From NCBI RefSeq assembly GCF_900090315.1, contig NZ_FMHZ01000002.1, positions 372,001 through 436,000 of the forward strand: a stretch of 64,000 nt of DNA, given 5' to 3'. Position 1 is the first letter of the stretch, and each line of letters begins with the position of its first letter. Source of the DNA: Micromonospora citrea. Lineage in GTDB: Bacteria; Actinomycetota; Actinomycetes; Mycobacteriales; Micromonosporaceae. The notes beneath the pieces are model-generated. The model was not told where the DNA came from, did no database searches, and saw nothing but the letters and a program-made list of their open reading frames with translations. Shown in pieces: positions 50,812-60,195 of the stretch. The position numbers were made by a program, and so were the translations under genes.

Positions 50812-51780
50812 ATGAAGGCAGTCGTCGTGACCGGCTACGGGCCGCCCGAGGAATACACCGTGGGGGATGTGCCGGTGCCCCGGCCCGGGCCGGGGCAGAT
50901 CCAGGTCCGGATCGCCGCCGCATCGATCAACCCGGCGGACGTCCGGCTGCCCAGCGGTGATTTCCGTGATGTCGTGCCACTGGCCTTCCCGCACGTGCCG
51001 GGCAACGACTTCGCTGGCACGGTCAGCGAGGTCGGCGATGGCGTGACGGCCTATCAGGTCGGCGACGAGGTCTTCGGCCAGGCCGTGCCGCGGGCGCTGC
51101 GGGCGATGGCCGGCGCGACCCGGCCGTCGCTGAGCACCGGCTCGCTGGCCGAGTACGCGGTCTTCGAGGCCGACACCCCGTTCCTGGCGCACCGGCCGGC
51201 CGGCCTCGACATCGAGCAGGCCGCCGCGCTGCCCACCGTCGGCCTGACCGCACGGGCACTGATGGCCGTCGCCGGGGTGCAACCCGGCGAAACCGTCCTG
51301 GTCGTCGGCGCGACCGGCGGCGTCGGAACCGCGGTCATCCCGCTGCTCGCCGCCGCGAAGGCGCGGGTGATCGCCACCGCGACCGCCGCCGACGCTGCCG
51401 CCCTCCGCGCTCTCGGCGCCGACAAGACCATCGGGTACGCGGAATCGGAATACCCCTCCGACGTCGACGTCGCGCTCAACCTGACCCTGCCGAGTGACCA
51501 CCTTGCCGGAGTCGCAGGCGCCATCCGCTCGGGCGGACGCCTCCTCACGATCACCTACCCGGTACCGCAGCAGGACTGGATCGGCCGCGACGACGTCGGC
51601 CTGCATTTCGTGCTGGACATGGACGGCGCCTTCGGCGGGATGCGCGAGGTCGGCGAGCTGGCGGTCAGTGGCGGACTACCGGCCACGGTCGGACGCCGCT
51701 ACACCCTCGACCAGGGCGCTCAGGCATGCGTCGACTTCGTCCGCCGGCACACGACCGGGAAACTCGTCGTCACGATGTGA
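50812..51780 (+). CDS. NADP-dependent medium-chain oxidoreductase (quinone oxidoreductase-like)
   Basis: The 322-aa product is an MDR-superfamily enzyme without catalytic zinc ligands. IAAASINPADVRLPSGDF, FPHVPGNDFAGTVSEVGDGV and VLVVGATGGVGTAVIPLLAA (nucleotide-binding, about residues 163-182) are characteristic of quinone oxidoreductase/zeta-crystallin-like proteins. It probably reduces quinones or other electrophiles with NADPH. ATG 50812 follows GGAGGAAG. It is divergently transcribed from the TetR gene and is the evident target of the twin operators. Confidence 0.9.
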   Translation: MKAVVVTGYGPPEEYTVGDVPVPRPGPGQIQVRIAAASINPADVRLPSGDFRDVVPLAFPHVPGNDFAGTVSEVGDGVTAYQVGDEVFGQAVPRALRAMAGATRPSLSTGSLAEYAVFEADTPFLAHRPAGLDIEQAAALPTVGLTARALMAVAGVQPGETVLVVGATGGVGTAVIPLLAAAKARVIATATAADAAALRALGADKTIGYAESEYPSDVDVALNLTLPSDHLAGVAGAIRSGGRLLTITYPVPQQDWIGRDDVGLHFVLDMDGAFGGMREVGELAVSGGLPATVGRRYTLDQGAQACVDFVRRHTTGKLVVTM

Positions 51781-51809
51781 GACACACTGCTATCGAGGCC
51801 GCTTGACGG

Positions 51810-52112
51810 TCAGCCGCGCTTCATGATGCGGCCGACGGCGGCCATCATCTCGGTGGCCATCTCGTCGGCGCGGCCTTCCGCCGCACCTTCGTGCATGCAG
51901 TGCCGGGCGTGGCCGTCGAGCAGCCCGAGGGCGACCTTGTCCAGGGCGGCCTGGATGGCGGAGATCTGGGTGAGCACATCGATGCAGTAGCGGTCGTCGT
52001 CGACCATCTTCTCGATGCCGCGGACCTGTCCCTCGACGCGGCGCAGTCGCGCGAGCAGTTGGTCCTTGCTGGCGGTGTAGCCCCGGGTCGGGGTCGGCGC
52101 GGGTGGGGTCAT
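51810..52112 (-). CDS. csoR: CsoR-family copper-sensing repressor
   Basis: The 100-aa all-helical product has the CsoR signature. The DNA-binding first helix is LLARLRRVEGQVRGIEKM, and Cys43 (RYCIDVLTQ), His68 and Cys72 (HARHCMHEG) form the C-H-C Cu(I) site. Apo-protein binds GC-rich palindromes and Cu(I) releases it. ATG 52112 is the start. A TACCCC/GGGGTA-like site (52129-52144) immediately upstream suggests autoregulation. It heads a cluster of copper genes extending to 60.5 kb. A second CsoR-type gene lies at 60196. Confidence 0.9.
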   Translation of the reverse strand: MTPPAPTPTRGYTASKDQLLARLRRVEGQVRGIEKMVDDDRYCIDVLTQISAIQAALDKVALGLLDGHARHCMHEGAAEGRADEMATEMMAAVGRIMKRG

Positions 52113-52128
52113 CCGTCAACTATAGCCA

Positions 52129-52144
52129 ACCCCCGGGGGGTATT
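52129..52144. promoter_or_regulatory. CsoR-type operator upstream of csoR
   Basis: AACCCCCGGGGGGTATT lies 17 bp before the csoR start, with C-tract and G-tract arms around a central CG. It is slightly degenerate on the left relative to the sites further along the island. Confidence 0.5.
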
Positions 52145-52254
52145 GCAGCCAGTCTCACCGTCGGCGAGACGGCGGTCGTCGGGTCGGTATCCAGGTCGAC
52201 GCCGCGCTGCCGACAGAGGGCGGGAGCGCGGCACCGACCCGGGCCGGGCCATGG

Positions 52255-52464
52255 TCAGGCCCGAGCCGCCTCATACCCGGCTTCTTCCAGTGTCTCGACC
52301 ACCCTGGCCTCGTCGATGCCACGGCTCGCCCGCAGCGTCGCGCGGCCGGCGGCCAGGTCCACCTCGACGGCGTCGACGCCATCGAGCTCGCTGAGCAGGT
52401 TCTTGACCTTGTTGGCGCAGCCGTTGCAGGTCATGCCGGTGACCTTGTACGTGGCTGTATTCAC
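52255..52464 (-). CDS. copZ: CopZ-like copper chaperone (HMA domain)
   Basis: The 69-aa product is one heavy-metal-associated domain. KVTGMTCNGCANKVKNLLSE contains the Cu(I)-binding CxxC (MTCNGC); the conserved Gly-x-x-x-Val pattern GVDAVEVDLAAGRATL follows. It delivers copper to the P-type ATPase or CsoR. GTG 52464 is preferred because GGGAG lies 7 bp upstream; a longer start (ATG 52482) would begin inside the operator-like sequence. It is on the minus strand, downstream of its own CsoR-type site at 52482-52496. Confidence 0.88.
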   Translation of the reverse strand: MNTATYKVTGMTCNGCANKVKNLLSELDGVDAVEVDLAAGRATLRASRGIDEARVVETLEEAGYEAARA

Positions 52465-52481
52465 GATCACGCTCCCATTCA

Positions 52482-52496
52482 TACGGGGCAGGGGTA
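52482..52496. promoter_or_regulatory. CsoR-type operator upstream of copZ
   Basis: TACGGGGCAGGGGTA (plus strand; TACCCCTGCCCCGTA on the minus strand) has TA-C4/G4-TA arms resembling the other sites in the island and lies 18 bp before the GTG start of the chaperone gene. Confidence 0.5.
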
Positions 52497-52595
52497 TAAG
52501 CGTCCCCGACCGTACGTCAAGGGCGCAGCTCTTCGCAACCTAGCAAATGAAGGGTTTTCCCTCTCACCACCACCTGCTGCCTGACAGGTCGTCCC

Positions 52596-52644
52596 ATACC
52601 CCCTCCCCCTACATGTATATGCTGCCCCCTACCCAGAGGGGGTA
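52596..52644. promoter_or_regulatory. Two CsoR-type operators before the FAD oxidoreductase gene
   Basis: ATACCCCCTCCCCCTACAT (52596-52614, half-site-like) and TACCCAGAGGGGGTA (52630-52644) flank a TATATG sequence. The second is close to the TACCCC-N3-GGGGTA consensus. They lie 19-68 bp before GTG 52664, in the promoter position. Confidence 0.55.
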
Positions 52645-52663
52645 TGACGCATGGAGGTGCGAG

Positions 52664-53827
52664 GTGGAGAAGATAGTCGTGGTCGGGGCGTCGCTGGCCG
52701 GGCTGCGTGCCGTTCAGGCACTACGCAGGGAGGGCTTCGCGGGTGAGGTGACGCTGATCGGTGCGGAGCCGCACGACCCGTACAACCGGCCGCCGCTGTC
52801 CAAGAGCTTTCTGCGAGGCGACGACGATGCCGTCCTGCCCGGAGCAGAGGAGCTCGACGGGCGTTGGCTACGCGGCAGGACGGCGGTGCGCCTGGACACC
52901 GTCGACAAGATGGTGGCCGTGGATGACGGCACGGTGATGCCCTATGACGGCCTCGTCATCGCGACCGGAGCCCGGCCGCGGCGGCTGGCCGAGCACCCGG
53001 CCGGCGTGCACACGCTGCGGACGCTCGAAGACGCTCTCGCTCTGCGCACCGCCCTGGCCGAACGCCAGCAGCGGGTTGTGGTGGTTGGCGGCGGCTTCAT
53101 TGGCGGCGAGTTCGCCTCGACCGCGCGGTCTCTCGGTCATGCGGTCACGGTCGTCGACAGCGCGCCGCTCCCCATGCTCGCCGCCCTGGGCGCCGATACC
53201 GCCCGCTGGCTGGGCGCTCATCACCGTCGCAACGGCGTGGAGTTGGTCTCTGGCGTGCGCGTCACCGGCTTTCACGGCACGTCGCAGCTCGCCGGCGTAC
53301 GGCTTGCGGACGGAAAGGTGATTCCGGCGGACCTCGTGGTCGCCGGAATGGGCGTGGTGCCCAATACCGAATGGCTGGACGGCAGCGGCCTCACCGTCGA
53401 CAACGGGGTGGTGTGCGAGCCGACTCTGCACGCCCGGGGCACGCACGACATCGTGGCCGCCGGGGACGTGGCCCGCTGGCCACACCGGTTGTTCGGCAAC
53501 ACCCTGGTCCGGGTCGAGCACTGGGCCAACGCCAACGATCAGGGTGCCGCGGCCGCGCTGAACCTGCTGGCCGGGCCAGAGCACGCCACGCCGTTCGCAG
53601 ACGTGCCCTCGTTCGCGACGAACGTACACGGCGCACGGATTCAGATCGCCGGGCTGCCGCAGCTGGCCGAGGAGGCAAAGCTGGTCACCGGAACCTTCGA
53701 GGACGACCAGTTCTCGGTGGGCTTCACCGCCGACGGCCTGCTCGTCGGCGCGGTGGCGGTGAACTCGCCAAGAGACTTCGTCCGCCTCAAGCGGGGTGTG
53801 GCGGCGGGCAACCCACTGGAGCTGTGA
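52664..53827 (+). CDS. FAD-dependent pyridine nucleotide-disulfide oxidoreductase (ferredoxin reductase-like)
   Basis: The 387-aa product has two Rossmann dinucleotide folds: FAD-binding IVVVGASLAGLRAVQALRRE at the N-terminus and NAD(P)H-binding VVVVGGGFIGGEFASTARSL (about residues 141-160). HARGTHDIVAAGDVARWP is the FAD O2-contacting segment. Its overall layout matches ferredoxin/rubredoxin reductases and related actinobacterial FAD oxidoreductases that sit in copper clusters. GTG 52664 follows GGAGGTG. Two CsoR-type sites lie upstream, so copper induction is likely. Confidence 0.88.
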   Translation: MEKIVVVGASLAGLRAVQALRREGFAGEVTLIGAEPHDPYNRPPLSKSFLRGDDDAVLPGAEELDGRWLRGRTAVRLDTVDKMVAVDDGTVMPYDGLVIATGARPRRLAEHPAGVHTLRTLEDALALRTALAERQQRVVVVGGGFIGGEFASTARSLGHAVTVVDSAPLPMLAALGADTARWLGAHHRRNGVELVSGVRVTGFHGTSQLAGVRLADGKVIPADLVVAGMGVVPNTEWLDGSGLTVDNGVVCEPTLHARGTHDIVAAGDVARWPHRLFGNTLVRVEHWANANDQGAAAALNLLAGPEHATPFADVPSFATNVHGARIQIAGLPQLAEEAKLVTGTFEDDQFSVGFTADGLLVGAVAVNSPRDFVRLKRGVAAGNPLEL

Positions 53828-53882
53828 GCTACGTGCACGGGTCGGGCCCGGGCGTGGTCCCGATCACGGAAACCCCGACTTG

Positions 53883-53899
53883 ATACCCCTAGGGGGTAT
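53883..53899. promoter_or_regulatory. CsoR-type operator before the HMA/copA operon
   Basis: ATACCCCTAGGGGGTAT is an almost perfect palindrome, 84 bp before the chaperone gene at 53983. The core from CCCCTAGGGGGTATGG onward is identical over 21 bp to that at 60036-60056. Confidence 0.7.
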
Positions 53900-53982
53900 G
53901 GGTAACCTGTCGACATCGAGCGGCCGGCGGCTCCGGCCGTCGGGGCGCAATCGTCATCGACACCAATGGAAGGACGGTCGTC

Positions 53983-54189
53983 ATGGAGACCAAGACCTAC
54001 ACCGTTATCGGCATGACGTGCTCGCACTGCGTCAACTCCGTCGGGTCGGAGATCGGCAAGATCCCGGGCGTCACGGAAGTGCAGGTGGATCTGACCAACG
54101 GCACCGCGACCGTCATCAGTGATCGGCCGCTTGACGACGCGGCCGTCGCCGCGGCGGTCGACGAGGCCGGCTACGAACTGGGAAGGTAG
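53983..54189 (+). CDS. Heavy-metal-associated domain copper chaperone
   Basis: The 68-aa product is a single HMA domain: TYTVIGMTCSHCVNSVGSEI contains the CxxC metal site, followed by VTEVQVDLTNGTATVISDRP. It is a second CopZ-like chaperone distinct from the minus-strand copZ. ATG 53983 lies behind a weak Shine-Dalgarno sequence. The next gene begins 2 bp after its stop, and copA follows 13 bp after that, so the three form an operon driven by the CsoR-type site at 53883. Confidence 0.9.
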   Translation: METKTYTVIGMTCSHCVNSVGSEIGKIPGVTEVQVDLTNGTATVISDRPLDDAAVAAAVDEAGYELGR

Positions 54190-54191
54190 TC

Positions 54192-55184
54192 ATGCGAACC
54201 TCGATGAAGCTGGGCGCGTACGCCCTGGGTCTGGCGGCGGTGTTCACGGCCGCCATGGGGGCCGGAGCTGTGGCCGGGACGGCCCCGGCCACGCCGGCGT
54301 CACACGACGACGCTCACGCCGACGGCAACGCTCACGCCGGGAAGCACAACGCTGCCGGGGAGGACGGCAGGGGTGGGCAGCTGCCGGCCGGCCTGCAGGT
54401 GACCCAGGATGGTTACCGGCTCGCGCCGGTGTCCACGACCCTGGCCACGGGCGCGCCGGAGCAGTTCCGCTTCCGAGTGCTGGGCGCGGACGGCGCCCCG
54501 GTCACCCGATACGTGACCAGCCACGACAAGGATCTGCACCTGATTCTGGTGCGCCGGGACCTGTCCGGCTTCCAGCACCTGCATCCGACGCTGGCTGCCG
54601 ACGGCACCTGGTCGGTGCCGGTCGCGGTCGCCGCGCCCGGGCAGTACCGGGTATTCGCCGACTTCCAGCCCGAGGGGCACGCCGACGGGCTGACCCTCGG
54701 CGTGGACGTGCCGGCGCCCGGCGACTACCGCCCGGCGTCGCTGCCGACCCCGGCCCGAACCGCGACCGTTGACGGATACACCGTCACCCTCGACGGCGAC
54801 CTCACACCAGGCGGGTCCTCGACGCTGACCCTGTCGGTCATCAAGGACGGGCGGCCGGTGACCGACCTGGAGCCGTACCTCGGCGCCTACGGGCACCTGG
54901 TGGCGCTGCGCGACGGTGATCTGGCGTACCTGCACGTGCACCCCGACGGCACCCCCGGCGACGGGCGTACGGCAGCCGGGCCACAGGTCACCTTCCACAC
55001 GGAGGTCCCGTCCGCCGGCACCTACCGGTTGTTCCTGGACTTCCAGCACGCAGGGAAGGTCCGCACCGTCGCGTTCACCGCGGTGGCCGGACAGGCCATC
55101 CCGGCCGGAACCGCGTCGGGTGCCGCCACGCCGGCGCCCACCACGTCCGCCGGGCACGGCGCACCGGGCCACACCCACGGGTAA
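54192..55184 (+). CDS. Secreted or membrane-anchored copper-resistance-like protein
   Basis: The 330-aa product has an N-terminal signal (about residues 6-34, ending in AGAVAG) and a His-rich stretch ([15 protein letters not shown]). Two tandem beta domains follow, each with histidine-rich motifs: [22 protein letters not shown] (about residues 117-138) and [20 protein letters not shown]. These recur in secreted actinobacterial copper-cluster proteins. The C-terminus is again His-rich ([10 protein letters not shown]). It probably binds copper outside the membrane. It lies between the chaperone and copA genes. Confidence 0.8.
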   Translation: MRTSMKLGAYALGLAAVFTAAMGAGAVAGTAPATPASHDDAHADGNAHAGKHNAAGEDGRGGQLPAGLQVTQDGYRLAPVSTTLATGAPEQFRFRVLGADGAPVTRYVTSHDKDLHLILVRRDLSGFQHLHPTLAADGTWSVPVAVAAPGQYRVFADFQPEGHADGLTLGVDVPAPGDYRPASLPTPARTATVDGYTVTLDGDLTPGGSSTLTLSVIKDGRPVTDLEPYLGAYGHLVALRDGDLAYLHVHPDGTPGDGRTAAGPQVTFHTEVPSAGTYRLFLDFQHAGKVRTVAFTAVAGQAIPAGTASGAATPAPTTSAGHGAPGHTHG

Positions 55185-55197
55185 GGAGAGAATCGAC

Positions 55198-57462
55198 ATG
55201 ACATCCGTCGGTAACCGCTTGCAGGTGGCGCCGAATCAGATCGAACTGTCGATCGGAGGAATGACCTGCGCCTCCTGCGCCTCTCGCATCGAGAAGAAGC
55301 TCAACCGCATGGACGGGGTCACGGCGACGGTCAACTACGCCACCGAAAAGGCGAGCGTGACCTTCCCCGACGGCCTGACGCCGGCCGATCTGATCTCGAC
55401 CGTGGAGAAGACCGGCTACACCGCCCAGTTGCCAACGCCGCCCCAGCCGCCCGGCGAGGGGCCCGCCGAGACGGCACCTGCGGTCGATGAGTTGAGCGGG
55501 CTGCGGACCCGGCTGTGGGTGTCGCTGGCGCTGTCCGTGCCGGTGGTCGCGATGGCGATGGTGCCAGCGCTGCAGTTCACCAACTGGCAGTGGTTGTCCC
55601 TGACCCTCGCCGCACCTGTCGTGGTGTGGGGCGCGCTGCCGTTCCACAAGGCCGCATGGACGAACCTGCGCCACGGCGCGGCCACCATGGACACCCTGAT
55701 CTCGATGGGCACCCTGGCGGCGTTCGCCTGGTCACTGTGGGCGCTGTTCTTCGGTACCGCCGGCACGCCGGGCATGACGCACCCGTTCAGCCTCGACATC
55801 GGCCCCAGCGACGGGGCGGGCAACATCTACCTGGAGGCCGCCGCCGGCGTAACGACCTTCATCCTCGCCGGCCGGTACTTCGAGGCCCGGTCCAAGCGCC
55901 GCGCCGGCGCGGCGCTACGGGCCCTGCTCGAGCTCGGGGCCAAGGACGTCGCGGTGCTTCGTGACGGGGTGGAGACCCGTGTTCCGGTCGCCGAGCTGAC
56001 GGTGGGAGACCGGTTCGTCGTACGTCCAGGAGAGAAGATCGCCACCGACGGCGTGATCGAGGAGGGCGCCTCCGCGGTCGACGCCAGCATGCTGACCGGC
56101 GAGTCCGTCCCCGTCGAGGTCGGCCCCGGGGACGCGGTGGTCGGGGCGACGGTCAACGCCGGCGGCCGCCTGGTGGTACGGGCAACCCGGGTCGGCGCCG
56201 ACACGCAGCTGGCCCAGATGGCCAAGCTGGTCGAGCAGGCGCAGACCGGCAAGGCGGCCGTCCAGCGCCTGGCGGACCGCATCTCCGGCGTGTTCGTGCC
56301 GATCGTGATCGCCCTCGCGGCGGGCACCCTGGGCTGGTGGATCGGCGCCGACGCCGGGCTGACCGCCGCGTTCACCGCCGCGGTCGCGGTCCTGATCATT
56401 GCCTGCCCGTGCGCCCTCGGCCTGGCCACCCCGACCGCCCTGCTGGTCGGCACCGGCCGAGGCGCCCAGCTCGGCATCCTGATCAAGGGGCCTGAGGTGC
56501 TGGAGTCGACGCGCAGGATCGACACGGTGGTGCTCGACAAGACTGGCACCGTCACCACCGGCCAGATGACCCTCGTCGACGCCATCGCCGTGGACGGGCA
56601 GGACAGCGACGAACTGGTACGCCTTGCCGGAGCCGTCGAGGCAGCATCAGAGCATCCGATCGCGCGGGCGATCGCCCGCGCCGCCGCCGACCAGCACGGC
56701 ACGCTGCCACAGGTGTCCGACTTCGGCAACCTCGAAGGCCTCGGCGTACGCGGCACCGTCGACGGTCACGACATGCTCGTCGGCCGGCCGCGGCTGCTGA
56801 GCGAACAGGGCTGGCAGGTGCCGGTCGACATCGAGCGGGCCACCGCCGCCGCGGAGGCCGCCGGACGGACCGCGATCGTGGTCGGCTGGGACGGCGCTGC
56901 TCGGGGAGTGCTGGCCGTTGCGGACGTGGTGAAACCCACCAGTGAGGAAGCGATCGCCAAGCTCCGTGCGCTCGGGCTGACCCCGGTGCTGCTCACCGGC
57001 GACAACACCACCGTCGCCCGAACGGTGGCCGCCGAGGTCGGTATCGACCAGGTCATCGCGGAGGTGCTGCCCGCCGACAAGGTCGACGTGGTCAAGCGGC
57101 TCCAAGCCGAAGGCAAGGTCGTGGCAATGGTTGGCGACGGAGTCAACGACGCCGCTGCCCTGGCCCAGGCCGACCTCGGTCTTGCCATGGGCACGGGGAC
57201 CGACGTGGCGATCGAGGCGTCCGACCTGACCCTGGTGCGGGGCGACCTGATGGCCGCCGTGGACGCGATCCGGCTCTCCCGGCGCACCCTGCGCACCATC
57301 AAGAGCAACCTTTTCTGGGCCTTCGCCTACAACGTCGCCGCCCTGCCACTGGCGGCAGCCGGGCTGCTCAACCCGATGATCGCCGGCGCCGCGATGGCCT
57401 TCTCCTCGGTCTTCGTCGTCGCCAACAGCCTACGACTGCGCCGCTTCACCACCGTCCAGTAA
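55198..57462 (+). CDS. copA: Copper-exporting P1B-type ATPase
   Basis: The 754-aa product has an N-terminal HMA domain ([15 protein letters not shown]; Cys24 and Cys27), eight membrane helices, and the P-type signatures. These are TGES (actuator), CPC in [24 protein letters not shown] helix 6 ([20 protein letters not shown]), DKTGT with the phosphorylated Asp ([12 protein letters not shown]) and [10 protein letters not shown]. The CPC motif and single N-terminal HMA domain identify a Cu(I) exporter. ATG 55198 follows AAGGAGAG. It is the last gene of the chaperone-secreted protein-copA operon and is followed by a strong terminator. Confidence 0.95.
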   Translation: MTSVGNRLQVAPNQIELSIGGMTCASCASRIEKKLNRMDGVTATVNYATEKASVTFPDGLTPADLISTVEKTGYTAQLPTPPQPPGEGPAETAPAVDELSGLRTRLWVSLALSVPVVAMAMVPALQFTNWQWLSLTLAAPVVVWGALPFHKAAWTNLRHGAATMDTLISMGTLAAFAWSLWALFFGTAGTPGMTHPFSLDIGPSDGAGNIYLEAAAGVTTFILAGRYFEARSKRRAGAALRALLELGAKDVAVLRDGVETRVPVAELTVGDRFVVRPGEKIATDGVIEEGASAVDASMLTGESVPVEVGPGDAVVGATVNAGGRLVVRATRVGADTQLAQMAKLVEQAQTGKAAVQRLADRISGVFVPIVIALAAGTLGWWIGADAGLTAAFTAAVAVLIIACPCALGLATPTALLVGTGRGAQLGILIKGPEVLESTRRIDTVVLDKTGTVTTGQMTLVDAIAVDGQDSDELVRLAGAVEAASEHPIARAIARAAADQHGTLPQVSDFGNLEGLGVRGTVDGHDMLVGRPRLLSEQGWQVPVDIERATAAAEAAGRTAIVVGWDGAARGVLAVADVVKPTSEEAIAKLRALGLTPVLLTGDNTTVARTVAAEVGIDQVIAEVLPADKVDVVKRLQAEGKVVAMVGDGVNDAAALAQADLGLAMGTGTDVAIEASDLTLVRGDLMAAVDAIRLSRRTLRTIKSNLFWAFAYNVAALPLAAAGLLNPMIAGAAMAFSSVFVVANSLRLRRFTTVQ

Positions 57463-57475
57463 GAAGCGAACCACC

Positions 57476-57519
57476 GCCCCGCGCCGCTGCCACCCGCCGA
57501 GGTGACAGCGGCGCGGGGC
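57476..57519 (+). terminator. Hairpin terminator after copA
   Basis: A perfect 14-bp stem GCCCCGCGCCGCTG with its complement surrounds a loop that can extend the stem with CACC/GGTG. It begins 13 bp after the copA stop. Confidence 0.85.
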
Positions 57520-58051
57520 GTATTGCTGACGAAGCCCAGATCAGCACCTACACCCGCATGAGGCACACGCGAACCGGCCTGTCACGACCGACGTGGGACG
57601 GTCGGTGCGTAGCCCGCCTGAGCTACTGCGGGTCGATTCCGCCATCCGTCATCCGCAAGCGGGGACGTTGGTAATCCGCCGATGGTGGGCGAAGTGCCAC
57701 GGCTTGGCCGTCGGCGCGCTACACGGCAGCGGCCGCGCCGTCGACGACGAAGCGCTCGGCGCGACTGGCCCACCCACCACGAGAACGTGCCCCTTCCACG
57801 GCGCCCACTCAGTCGACACCGACGGCAAGCTCGCCCAGCTCGATGCCAACGGGTACCGCCCGCTGCGCCTGGACACCGCCGCGGATACGCCCCGGAGGAG
57901 GTGGTTGGCCGGTCACGAGGGCGTGGCCGGAGTCAGGGCAGTTGCTGGCGGGCCGGGGTGACGACGTGGAGGTCGAGCATGCCGGGCGGGTCGGACAGGC
58001 CCGGCCGGCCAGCGGCCGAGGCCCATTGAGACCGACGATGACGGTGGAGCC
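57520..58051. other. 532-bp interval without a recognised gene
   Basis: An open frame at 57593-57961 lacks protein character and family resemblance. It may be decayed remains next to the P-type ATPase relic that follows; nothing specific is identifiable. Confidence 0.4.
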
Positions 58052-58392
58052 TCATACCCGGTCACGCCGAGTGGCAGGGGTGGGTGGGCCGCACAGGCCC
58101 CCGGCGACCAGCACGGCGATGAAGGCGCCGGCGATGACCAGTTTGGCCACGACCAAGCGGCGGGCCCGGCGAGACAACGCGATGACCGCCGGCAGAGCGG
58201 TCAGGTCATCGCAGACCAGTACAGCGTCGGCCCTGTGCGCAGCCGGGTCGAGAGCTCGCCCGCCCCTCGCGACGCCCAGGTCGACGGCCGCCGGGGCAGG
58301 GGCGTCGTTGATACCGTCACCGACCAGCAGCACCGGCGGCCACCGGATTGCAGCGCGTGAACGTGGTCGACCTTGTCGGCTGTCGGCAAACC
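58052..58392 (-). pseudogene. C-terminal relic of a second P1B-type metal ATPase
   Basis: The minus strand reads VLLVGDGINDAPAPAAVDLG, then LPAVIALSRRARRLVVAKLV and IAGAFIAVLVAGG before the stop at 58052. This is the GDGxNDxPAL hinge and last two helices of a heavy-metal P-type ATPase. The preceding DKVDHVHALQ is in another frame, so a frameshift is present, and everything upstream (actuator, CPC, DKTGT) is gone. It differs from the CopA sequence; the tail resembles ATPases of the Zn/Cd/Co group more. Confidence 0.7.
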
Positions 58393-58593
58393 TCCGGGCT
58401 CCGACCACCTCTCGAGCGAGGTGGCGCTTGATGCAGCGGAGATGAGCTACGGCCAGTTCCTCTTCGCCTGGGGCGGACACGCCTTCGCGCGTCGTGGTGT
58501 GGTTCGCCCCTGTACCTACACGTGTTCGGCCGGCTGGCCTGAGAGTGGCCAGCCGACCGAACGTGCCGCGGGCGACGGATTGGTGCGCTGAGG

Positions 58594-60018
58594 TCAGCCG
58601 ATCGGAGCTGGCTGGGCCTCGGCGGCGGTTTCCTGCCGGGTGGCGGCGCGCAGGGTGAGGGCGGCGAGCACCGCGCCCAGCGCGGCGATGGCGGCTGCGC
58701 CGAGGAAGGCCGCGGAGAACCCGTCGGTGAGGGCGGGCCGGTTCCCGAGCTGGTCGGCGCCGAACGACGCGGCCACCGCGGTCATCGCCGCCAGTCCGAG
58801 CGCGGACCCGACCTGGTAGCTGGTGTTGACGATCCCTGAGGCGAGGCCGCCCTCCTCGGGGCGGGCGCTGGAGATCGCCGTGCCCAGAGAGGGGATGAAG
58901 GCCAGGGACATGCCCAGCGCCGCGACGAGGGAGGCGGGCAGGACGTCGACCCAGAAGTTGCCATCGGGGCGGATCAGCGACAGCCAGCCCATCCCGACGG
59001 CGAGGACGGCGAGCCCGGTGACAGTCATGGCCTTCGGACCGAAGCGGGCGATCGCCCGTGGGGCGAGGACGATCATGCCGATCATGATCAGGATGGTCAT
59101 CGGCAGCAGCGCGGCGCCGCTGGGGAAGGCACTGTAGCCGAGGACCTGCTGCAGGTACAGGTTGAGGAAGAACCACATGGGGATCCACGCCCCGCCCAGC
59201 AGGACCTGCGCCAGGTTCGCGGCACCGAGGTTCGGTGTACGGAAGATGGACAGCCGCATCAACGGTTCACGGCGGCCGGCCTGGATGGCCAGGAACACCG
59301 CGAGCAACGCCACCGCGCCGCCGAGCACCAGCCAGGTCTGGGCGCTGGCCCAGCCCACCTCCGGCGCCTGCACGATGGCGTAGACGGCGGCGGCCAGGCC
59401 GGCGGTGACGGTGAGCCCGCCGGCGATGTCGAGGGAACCGCGGCTGGCGCCGCCGGCGGGCATCAGCGCCGGGGTGGCGAGGACGGCGAGCAGGGCGATC
59501 GGGATGTTGATGTAGAACACCCAGGGCCAGCTGACGTACTCGGTGATCAGCCCGCCGAGAAAGACACCGGCGGTGCCGCCTGCCGGTGCCGCTGCCCCGT
59601 ACAGGGCCAGGGCCTTGGTCAGCTCCTTCGGCGTGGCGCCGAAGAGCATCATCAGCAACGTCAGTGCCGAGGGCGCGATGAGCGCGGCGCCGACGCCTTG
59701 GATGGCCCGGGCGGCCAGTTCGACCGCCACGCTGCCGGCCAGACCGGCTACGACGGACCCGACGAGCAGGATCAACCAGCCCGTACTGAACATGCGCCGG
59801 GCACCGAACAGATCGGACAGACGGCCGCCGAGCAGCAGCAGGCCGCCGAATGCCACGACGTAGGCGTTGAACACCCAGGACAGGTTCTCCGGCGAGAAGC
59901 CCAGGTCGGCCTGCATCTGCGGCAGCGCGACGCCGATGATCGACGTGTCCATGATGACCATGAACTGGGCGAGCGCGATGAGCCCCAGGGCCCACCAGCG
60001 CTTGGATTCGCGCAACAT
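58594..60018 (-). CDS. DHA2-family MFS efflux transporter (EmrB/QacA type)
   Basis: The 474-aa product has about fourteen membrane helices and DHA2 signatures: LAQFMVIMDTSIIGVALPQM in helix 1, GGRLSDLFGARRMF in loop 2-3, and AARAIQGVGAALIAPSALTL in helix 4. Such pumps export drugs or other small molecules. GAGGAG precedes both ATG 60024 (2 bp) and ATG 60018 (8 bp); the second is better spaced. Two CsoR-type sites (60035-60082) lie directly upstream, so it appears to belong to the metal regulon, which is unusual for a QacA-like pump. Confidence 0.88.
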   Translation of the reverse strand: MLRESKRWWALGLIALAQFMVIMDTSIIGVALPQMQADLGFSPENLSWVFNAYVVAFGGLLLLGGRLSDLFGARRMFSTGWLILLVGSVVAGLAGSVAVELAARAIQGVGAALIAPSALTLLMMLFGATPKELTKALALYGAAAPAGGTAGVFLGGLITEYVSWPWVFYINIPIALLAVLATPALMPAGGASRGSLDIAGGLTVTAGLAAAVYAIVQAPEVGWASAQTWLVLGGAVALLAVFLAIQAGRREPLMRLSIFRTPNLGAANLAQVLLGGAWIPMWFFLNLYLQQVLGYSAFPSGAALLPMTILIMIGMIVLAPRAIARFGPKAMTVTGLAVLAVGMGWLSLIRPDGNFWVDVLPASLVAALGMSLAFIPSLGTAISSARPEEGGLASGIVNTSYQVGSALGLAAMTAVAASFGADQLGNRPALTDGFSAAFLGAAAIAALGAVLAALTLRAATRQETAAEAQPAPIG

Positions 60019-60034
60019 CTCCATCACTCCTCTT

Positions 60035-60082
60035 GCCCCTAGGGGGTATGGGTAACGGCAGAATGTGTACCCCCTACGGGTA
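60035..60082. promoter_or_regulatory. Two CsoR-type operators in the MFS/csoR-like divergent region
   Basis: GCCCCTAGGGGGTAT (60035-60049) and TACCCCCTACGGGTA (60068-60082) share the TACCCC-N3-GGGGTA design. The first, with its flank, matches the site before the copA operon over 21 identical bases. They lie between the MFS gene (minus) and the second CsoR-type gene (plus). Confidence 0.7.
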
Positions 60083-60149
60083 TCAGGTGTCAAGTGCTCG
60101 CCCTGGATCTCCCTTGCGGAGCCCCGAGGAACCGGGGTCTTGCCTGCGG

Positions 60150-60164
60150 TACCCCCTCCCGGTA
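60150..60164. promoter_or_regulatory. CsoR-type operator before the second csoR-like gene
   Basis: TACCCCCTCCCGGTA is a somewhat degenerate copy of the operator motif, 32 bp before ATG 60196, suitable for autorepression of this regulator. Confidence 0.5.
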
Positions 60165-60195
60165 TCTTCGGGCATCGGCAGGAAGGCGGGCAGGA

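Noticed and set aside
57593..57961. A possible 122-aa gene downstream of copA
   Set aside because: No Shine-Dalgarno sequence, no domain, and composition typical of random GC-rich reading frames.
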